Assembly: GCF_947648125.1 (NCBI RefSeq)
Contig: NZ_CANSMR010000037.1
Coordinates: 1-60,504, forward strand
Source of the DNA: an uncultured Bradyrhizobium sp.
GTDB taxonomy: Bacteria; Pseudomonadota; Alphaproteobacteria; Rhizobiales; Xanthobacteraceae
Length of the DNA stretch: 60,504 nucleotides
Reading direction: 5' to 3'
Shown in pieces: positions 55,749 through 60,504 of this stretch (the stretch's first letter is position 1; every line of letters starts with the position of its first letter). Below the pieces are notes generated by a model. It was not told where the DNA came from and did not search any database. It saw only the letters and a list, made by a program, of their open reading frames with translations. A program made the translations under genes and the position numbers.

Positions 55749-56600
55749 ATGCGTAGCGTAAAGACCCTGATCGCCGCCGGAGCGGCATCTCTGTTGTCCT
55801 CGGCGGCGTTCGCTGCCGACATGCCGATCATGCCGCCGCCCCCGATGGCGTATGCTCCCCCGCCGGTCCAGGATTTCGGCGGTTGGTATCTGCGCGGCGA
55901 CATCGGCATGACCAACACCCAGGCCAAGCTGCACGCCAATGGCTACGACACGCTGCCGGCCGGCACCGCGTTCAGGCAGTTCGGCACCGGCTTCGACAGC
56001 GGCATGCTGTTCGGCGTCGGCGTCGGCTATCAGTTCAACAGCTGGTTCCGCGCCGACATCACCGGTGAGTATCGCTCGAAGGTGAGCTTCAACGGCACCG
56101 ACTTCTTCACATTCCCCGGGCCCAGCTCGCTGGGCGACACCTATCACGGCGGTGTCCAGAGCTGGGTCGGCCTCGTCAACGTCTACGCCGATCTCGGCAC
56201 CTGGGGTTGCTTGACCCCGTTCATCGGTGCCGGTGTCGGTGCCGCGACGATCAAGACCTCGGCCTTCTCCGACGTCGCCACGTTCCCGAGCGGGTCCGGC
56301 CTGACCAGTTCCTTCGTCGCCGACGGCGCCACCAAGACCAACTTCGCCTGGGCGCTGCATGCCGGTGTCGCCTACAGGGTCACCAACAACTTCACGGTTG
56401 AACTGGCCTATCGTTACCTCGACATGGGCACCGCCGGCCACGGCCAGGGTCACTTCTTCGACGGCACGCCGACCGGTCCCTCGAGCTTCCAGTTCCGCGA
56501 CATGACCTCGCAGGATGTGAAGCTCGGCGTGCGCTTCGCCTTGCCTTGCTGCGATGTGTTGCCGCCGCCGCCGCCGCCCCCGCTGATCCGCAAGGGTTAA
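55749..56600 (+). CDS. Outer-membrane beta-barrel protein, Omp25/Omp31-like
   Basis: A 283-residue porin-family protein. The signal peptide ends AAFAAD (residue 23). A Pro-rich stretch (MPIMPPPPMAYAPPPV) leads to eight predicted strands starting GGWYLRGDIGMTN and GMLFGVGVGYQFNSWFRADI, with FTVELAYRYLDMG and QDVKLGVRFAL. The normal C-terminal Phe is followed by an unusual CCDVLPPPPPPPLIRKG tail. ATG 55749 is backed by AAAAGGACG. A terminator follows and a related gene is next. Confidence 0.9.
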   Translation: MRSVKTLIAAGAASLLSSAAFAADMPIMPPPPMAYAPPPVQDFGGWYLRGDIGMTNTQAKLHANGYDTLPAGTAFRQFGTGFDSGMLFGVGVGYQFNSWFRADITGEYRSKVSFNGTDFFTFPGPSSLGDTYHGGVQSWVGLVNVYADLGTWGCLTPFIGAGVGAATIKTSAFSDVATFPSGSGLTSSFVADGATKTNFAWALHAGVAYRVTNNFTVELAYRYLDMGTAGHGQGHFFDGTPTGPSSFQFRDMTSQDVKLGVRFALPCCDVLPPPPPPPLIRKG

Positions 56601-56628
56601 TTTCGCCCCTTCACGGTTTAACGATTGA

Positions 56629-56658
56629 AACGGCGCGGGATCATCCCGCGCCGTTTTT
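56629..56658 (+). terminator. Terminator after the first outer-membrane protein
   Basis: AAACGGCGCGGGA, loop TCA, TCCCGCGCCGTTT then TT. It is 28 bases after the stop. Confidence 0.9.
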
Positions 56659-56782
56659 CTTTGCCGTGTCATGTCGCGAGCTTCTGCAACTTGAGTGGTC
56701 GAAAGCCGCCGGCGACAACGATTGGTTAAGGTTAACAGGCGATGATCAACGCGCATTCGGTGAGTGGGATGGAGCGTTGCAA

Positions 56783-57634
56783 ATGCGTAGGTTCTTGCTG
56801 GTGGCGATGATGTTCGGCGCGGTGACCGGCGCACGGGCGGCCGACATGCCCGATTTCCTTCGCGGCAGTCTTCCCGCTTCCAGCGCGCCGACCAGAAACT
56901 GGGACGGCTGGTATGCCGGCGGTCAGGTCGGCCAGACATGGATCAACACCGACTTCGGGGGCAGCGTTGCTTCCCTGACCAATTCCATCTTCCGCAACAC
57001 CACGCTGCAGGGGCCGACGTCCCAGTTCAATTTGCTGGGCCGGGTCAATGCGCAAAGCTCGGGCTTCGGAGCGTTTGTCGGACGCAACTATCAGTTTGAC
57101 GACGTCGTGGTGGGTGTCGAAGCAAACTACACCTATTGGTCCGGCCTTACGACAACGACCTCCGGAAGTCTGGGTCCGATTCAAGTCGCTCAGCCAACCC
57201 TGGTCCTGCCGGCCGGCGCGTCTGCCGCCGATGGCGTGACGTTGAATGGAAGCGCTTCGCTGAAGCTTAAGGACGAGATGACATTCCGCGGCCGCGCGGG
57301 TTGGGCAACCGGTGACTTTCTGCCCTACGCCTTCGGCGGCCTCGCCGTCGGCCGAATGGATGTTTCGCGCACGGTCACAAGCTCTGTGAACAGAACGATC
57401 AACTTTGCTAACGGAGCTTCGACCACCTTTGCGCTGCCGCAGTTTTCCCAAACCGCGACAGATGCAAAAACGGACGCCTATGTTGCCGGCTGGACTGCTG
57501 GTCTCGGCCTGGAATACATGTTGTGGAACTGTGTTTTCGTGCGCGGCGAGTGGGAATACGTCAAGTTCATGCCGGTCAAGAACACGTCGGTCACGCAGAA
57601 CAGCGTTCGTGCTGCCATCGGCTACAAGTTCTGA
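56783..57634 (+). CDS. Outer-membrane beta-barrel protein, Omp25/Omp31-like (second copy)
   Basis: A 283-residue relative of the upstream gene. ATG 56783 (MRRFLLVAMMFGAVTGARAA) starts a signal peptide that ends at RAAD. The first strand is NWDGWYAGGQVGQTWINT, then GFGAFVGRNYQFDDVVVGVE and MTFRGRAGWATGDFLPYAFG. It ends with SVRAAIGYKF, a terminal Phe, as the BAM machinery prefers, unlike the first copy. Codon choice is looser than in the neighbours. GGATGGAG lies upstream. It belongs to the Hbp/Omp25 surface group; the ligand is not predictable. Confidence 0.9.
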   Translation: MRRFLLVAMMFGAVTGARAADMPDFLRGSLPASSAPTRNWDGWYAGGQVGQTWINTDFGGSVASLTNSIFRNTTLQGPTSQFNLLGRVNAQSSGFGAFVGRNYQFDDVVVGVEANYTYWSGLTTTTSGSLGPIQVAQPTLVLPAGASAADGVTLNGSASLKLKDEMTFRGRAGWATGDFLPYAFGGLAVGRMDVSRTVTSSVNRTINFANGASTTFALPQFSQTATDAKTDAYVAGWTAGLGLEYMLWNCVFVRGEWEYVKFMPVKNTSVTQNSVRAAIGYKF

Positions 57635-57705
57635 CGCGCGCTGCGTTGCTTGACACCGCAATCTGCGGCTGATCCGATGTTGCTCCGCAAGCGGAGCAAC
57701 CTCAG

Positions 57706-58296
57706 ATGAAAATCCACGGCGACGCCAATTCAGGCAATTGCCTGAAGGTGAAATGGGTGTGCGACAAGTTGGCGCTGCCGTACACATGGGTCGAGATCGA
57801 CACCGTGAAAGGCGGCAGCCGGACCGCGGAATTCCTCAAGCTGAACGGTTGGGGCCAGGTGCCGACGGTCGAACTGGATGACGGCCGCACGCTCGCACAG
57901 TCCAACGCCATCATCCGCTACCTCGCGCGCGGCAGCGATCTGATCCCCGGCGATCCCTATCGCGCGGCGCAGATGGATGCCTGGATGTTCTGGGAGCAGA
58001 ACAGCCATGAGCCCTATGTTGCCGTCTGCCGCTTTCAGACCGTGTATCTCGGCAAGGCCGTGTCGGAGATCGATCCGAACCTCATCAAGCGCGGCTATGT
58101 GGCGCTCGATCATCTGGAGCGGCATCTTGCCGGCGCGCAGTTCCTGGTCGGCGGTGCGTTCTCGCTCGCCGACGTCTCGCTGCTTGCCTATACGCGCGTT
58201 GCGGAGGACGGCGGCTTCGCGCTCGAACGCTATCCGATGATCCGCCGCTGGATCGCCGACGCCGAGCACGTGCTCGGCCTGCCGGCGGTGCGCTGA
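57706..58296 (+). CDS. Glutathione S-transferase family protein
   Basis: A 196-residue GST. The N-terminal thioredoxin half is MKIHGDANSGNCLKVKWVCD, with Ser/Asn/Cys around the usual GSH-activating place, and the cis-Pro loop is NGWGQVPTVELDDGRTLAQS. The C-terminal helical domain has AQFLVGGAFSLADVSLLAYT, the N-capping box. It differs from the two other GSTs in the window. GAGCAACCTC precedes the start. Probable detoxification role; substrate not known. Confidence 0.92.
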   Translation: MKIHGDANSGNCLKVKWVCDKLALPYTWVEIDTVKGGSRTAEFLKLNGWGQVPTVELDDGRTLAQSNAIIRYLARGSDLIPGDPYRAAQMDAWMFWEQNSHEPYVAVCRFQTVYLGKAVSEIDPNLIKRGYVALDHLERHLAGAQFLVGGAFSLADVSLLAYTRVAEDGGFALERYPMIRRWIADAEHVLGLPAVR

Positions 58297-58314
58297 TATT
58301 GAGTGAACGCCGCC

Positions 58315-58785
58315 ATGCGTGAAGCTTCATCGATCATGATCCGCCGCGCTCGACGCGAGGATGTCGCCGCCATCGTCGGCATGCTGGCGGACGATCCGCT
58401 CGGCAGTGCGCGCGAGCGGATCGCGGATCCACTGCCGCAAAGCTATTACGACGCCTTCGCGCGGGTCGAGCGTGACCCGAACCTGCAGCTCGTCGTCGCG
58501 GTCGACGGAGAGGGCGCTGTCGTCGGCTGCCTGCAACTCGCGGTGCTGCCGGGCATCAGCTCGCAGGGCAGTTCGCGCGGCCTGCTCGAGGACGTCCGCG
58601 TCGCAAAGCATTGCCGCAGCCGCGGCATCGGCGAGCAGCTCGTCCAGTGGGCGGTCGCGGAGGCGCGCGCGCAAGGCTGCATGCTCGTCGAGTTGCTGAC
58701 GCATCACACGCGCGTCGATGCGCAGCGCTTCTATGAGCGGCTCGGATTCGCGCGCAGCCATGTCGGCATGACGCTCCGCTTTTGA
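58315..58785 (+). CDS. GNAT N-acetyltransferase
   Basis: A 156-residue acetyltransferase. ATG 58315 is chosen; an ATG at 58336 (MIRRARREDVAAIVGMLADD) also gives a full GNAT domain. The acetyl-CoA loop is CRSRGIGEQLV, after SSRGLLEDVRVAKH (about 90-115), followed by QRFYERLGFARSHVGMTLRF. It is close to small-molecule detoxifying GNATs such as Pat/TtrA. It begins 18 bases after the GST gene, so they are likely one operon. Confidence 0.92.
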   Translation: MREASSIMIRRARREDVAAIVGMLADDPLGSARERIADPLPQSYYDAFARVERDPNLQLVVAVDGEGAVVGCLQLAVLPGISSQGSSRGLLEDVRVAKHCRSRGIGEQLVQWAVAEARAQGCMLVELLTHHTRVDAQRFYERLGFARSHVGMTLRF

Positions 58786-58952
58786 CACGCGCGCACCAAG
58801 TTGTGCCGCACACAAGGCAATGCCTGCGGTAGCCGCTGCTGCGCTATCCGGTTAACAGCCAATAAACTAAGCCGGCCTCCGTGAATTTACGGGGCGGAAC
58901 GAGTCCGGTATGTCGGACGTCTCCCACGGGGCGGCGGCGACTGGGGATTTGG

Positions 58953-59165
58953 ATGTCGGATTATTCGATCGTGCGGGTCGGCAACGAGTACATCGTGCAG
59001 GCCGGCGATAAGAGCATTTTGAAAGTATCGAGCCGGCGCAGGGCAGTTAAGATCATGACTCTCGCGGCAGATTTGCTCGATCAGGAGACGATGCAGCAGG
59101 TCGAGGACGCCCCATCAATCAGCCGTGATCCCCCGATTGCCCCGGAAAAGTCGGAACTTCCTTGA
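58953..59165 (+). CDS. Small hypothetical protein (70 residues)
   Basis: ATG 58953 with GGGGA just before gives MSDYSIVRVGNEYIVQAGDK, then SILKVSSRRRAVKIMTLAAD and a C-terminus rich in Pro, Ser and Glu. Two short strands and one helix are predicted. No family is recognised. It ends 11 bases before the first pairing base of the serC leader, so serC may be read through from its promoter or have its own. Confidence 0.65.
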   Translation: MSDYSIVRVGNEYIVQAGDKSILKVSSRRRAVKIMTLAADLLDQETMQQVEDAPSISRDPPIAPEKSELP

Positions 59166-59175
59166 CGTTTTGGTG

Positions 59176-59237
59176 CCCTTCCACTATCTCCCACCGCGGG
59201 AAACCTCTCCCCACCGAGAGGCAGCTATCTGGAAGGG
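59176..59237 (+). ncRNA. Candidate serC leader RNA (serC motif)
   Basis: The closing stem CCCTTCCA (59176-59183) pairs with TGGAAGGG (59230-59237). Inside are two hairpins, TCCC-ACCGC-GGGA (59189-59201) and CCTCTC-CCCACC-GAGAGG (59204-59221). The stem ends six bases before the serC ATG. A serC RNA motif has been described from comparative genomics in Alphaproteobacteria upstream of serC. A possible -35/-10 pair overlaps it (TTGACG at 59162, TATCTC at 59185), which would cut off the left arm if used, so the transcription start matters. Confidence 0.6.
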
Positions 59238-59243
59238 TAGATT

Positions 59244-60416
59244 ATGACTGCAGCGAAGCCCGCTTCGCGGCCCAATGTGCCGCATTTCTCCTCCGGCCCC
59301 TGCGCCAAGCGCCCCGGCTGGAACCCCAACAATCTCAAGGACGCCGCCCTCGGCCGCTCGCATCGTGCGAAGGTCGGCAAGGCCAAGCTCAAGCTCGCGA
59401 TCGAACTGACGCGCGAAGTGCTTGAGGTGCCGGCGGACTACAAGATCGGCATCGTGCCGGCGTCGGATACCGGCGCGGTCGAGATGGCGCTGTGGTCGCT
59501 GCTCGGTGCGCGGCCCGTCACCACGCTCGCCTGGGAATCCTTCGGCGAAGGCTGGGTCAGCGACATCGTCAAGGAATTGAAGCTGAAGGACGTCACCAAG
59601 CTGAACGCGGCTTACGGTGAAATCCCCGATCTCGCCAAGGTCGATCCCGCGTCCGACGTCGTCTTCACCTGGAACGGCACAACCTCCGGCGTGCGCGTGC
59701 CGAACGCCGACTGGATCAGCGCAACCCGTGAAGGCCTCACGATTTGCGACGCGACCTCGGCCGCCTTCGCGCAGCCGCTCGATTTCGCCAAGCTCGATGT
59801 CGTCACCTTCTCCTGGCAGAAGGCGCTCGGCGGCGAGGCCGCACATGGCATGCTGATCCTGTCGCCGCGCGCGGTGCAGCGGCTCGAGACCTACAAGCCG
59901 GCCTGGCCGCTGCCGAAGATCTTCCGCCTGACCAAGGGCGGCAAGCTCAACCAGGGCATCTTCGAAGGCGAGACCATCAACACGCCGTCGATGCTCTGCG
60001 TCGAGGATTATCTCGACGCGCTGAACTGGGCGAAGTCGATCGGCGGCTTGAAGGCGCTGATCGGGCGCGCCGACGCCAACACCAAGGCGCTCGCCGACTG
60101 GAAGGCGCGGACGCCCTGGATCGACTTCCTGGCCAAGGATCCCGCGATCCGCTCCAACACTTCGGTGTGCCTGAAGTTCACCGATCCCGCCATCACCTCG
60201 CTTCCCGCCGATGCACAGGCCGACTTCTGCAAGAAGCTGGTCGCGCTGGTGGAGAAGGAGAACGCCGGCTTCGACTTCGCGTACTACCGCGATGCGCCGG
60301 CGGGCCTGCGGATCTGGTGCGGCGCCACCGTCGAGGCCAAGGACGTCGAGCTGCTGACGCAGTGGATCGACTGGGCCTTCGCCGAAACCAAGGCAGCGTT
60401 GCCCAAGGCGGCATAA
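59244..60416 (+). CDS. serC: Phosphoserine aminotransferase
   Basis: A 390-residue PLP enzyme that makes O-phosphoserine from 3-phosphohydroxypyruvate and glutamate, for serine. The motifs are [16 protein letters not shown] (about 11-26), the phosphate/substrate part [15 protein letters not shown], and the PLP lysine in [19 protein letters not shown] (about 193). It is the longer alphaproteobacterial form, with [19 protein letters not shown] at about 228-246. It follows a structured leader RNA. The partner serA is often downstream but would lie outside the window. Confidence 0.96.
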   Translation: MTAAKPASRPNVPHFSSGPCAKRPGWNPNNLKDAALGRSHRAKVGKAKLKLAIELTREVLEVPADYKIGIVPASDTGAVEMALWSLLGARPVTTLAWESFGEGWVSDIVKELKLKDVTKLNAAYGEIPDLAKVDPASDVVFTWNGTTSGVRVPNADWISATREGLTICDATSAAFAQPLDFAKLDVVTFSWQKALGGEAAHGMLILSPRAVQRLETYKPAWPLPKIFRLTKGGKLNQGIFEGETINTPSMLCVEDYLDALNWAKSIGGLKALIGRADANTKALADWKARTPWIDFLAKDPAIRSNTSVCLKFTDPAITSLPADAQADFCKKLVALVEKENAGFDFAYYRDAPAGLRIWCGATVEAKDVELLTQWIDWAFAETKAALPKAA

Positions 60417-60424
60417 GCTTTCTC

Positions 60425-60504
60425 TTGTCACCTCTCCCCGTTCCTACGTGGAGAGGTCGGATTGTGCGGCAATCCGGGTGAGGGGCCTTCTCGGCTTGTT
60501 CCTC
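60425..60504 (+). repeat. Partial dispersed repeat, family B type
   Basis: TGTCACCTCTCCCCGTTCCT then ACGTGGAGAGGTCGGATTGT, and CGGGTGAGGGGCC. The hairpin CCTCTCC...GGAGAGG is complete; the rest runs off the end of the window. It starts just after the serC stop. Confidence 0.6.

Overview
The window is about 60.5 kb of high-GC chromosomal DNA from an alphaproteobacterium, most probably Bradyrhizobium or a close relative in the Rhizobiales. This rests on two phasins, an Omp25/Omp31-type porin-like pair, DUF992 and cysteine-rich secreted proteins, a DivJ/PleC/PdhS-type histidine kinase, CtrA-like TTAA-N7-TTAA sites, a tRNA-His without the usual extra 5' G, a serC leader RNA candidate, and many dispersed palindromic repeats of the kinds that fill Bradyrhizobium intergenic DNA. 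I see no prophage, insertion sequence, CRISPR array, rRNA operon or integrative element. The window reads as core and lineage-specific chromosome, not an island.

Layout. 1-3.6 kb: end of an unknown gene, a GNAT acetyltransferase whose 3' end runs into a repeat, about 1.1 kb of repeat-rich non-coding DNA, then a secreted von Willebrand A protein. 3.8-9.2 kb: a 1306-residue PAS histidine kinase and two phasins. 9.4-21.4 kb: tRNA-His, an orphan ParA ATPase, a pair of MaoC-type hydratases, two NTF2-like proteins and many small membrane or secreted proteins, ending in a GNAT and a frameshifted pyridoxamine-oxidase-like gene directly behind uvrB. 21.4-24.8 kb: uvrB with long extra tails, and two overlapping small genes. 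25-33.6 kb: LysR-FAD monooxygenase and MBL-SCO overlapping pairs, a Ure2p/YfcG-type GST, an enoyl-CoA hydratase divergent from a TetR regulator across a clear dyad, an AhpD-like protein and a CWC-HAD overlapping pair. 33.7-41.2 kb: the DUF1800-DUF1501 pair, an aldo/keto reductase, GNAT, PAS sensor, DUF486 protein, two unlisted mini-membrane proteins and a GST. 41.8-53.5 kb: an aspartate-type aminotransferase, two DUF992 proteins, epoxide-hydrolase-like protein divergent from LysR, an EF-G paralogue with altered GTPase motifs, a YoaK-type membrane protein, aroE, two DUF5666-like secreted paralogues and lldD. 53.6-60.5 kb: a small acidic protein, glmM, two outer-membrane proteins, GST, GNAT and serC with a structured leader.

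Themes. Many genes are paired by overlapping stop/start codons (CWC-HAD, MBL-SCO, LysR-FMO, DUF1800-DUF1501, 24602-24826 with 24399-24605), which implies translational coupling. At least six neighbouring paralogue pairs point to repeated local duplication. Several families of imperfect palindromes lie right behind stop codons, and in one case (the GNAT at 52-768) a repeat supplies the end of the protein. The most unusual items are the EF-G paralogue lacking the catalytic histidine, the kinase with a broken G2 box next to a near-CtrA site, the uvrB-linked frameshifted gene, the serC leader, and a set of very small membrane proteins.
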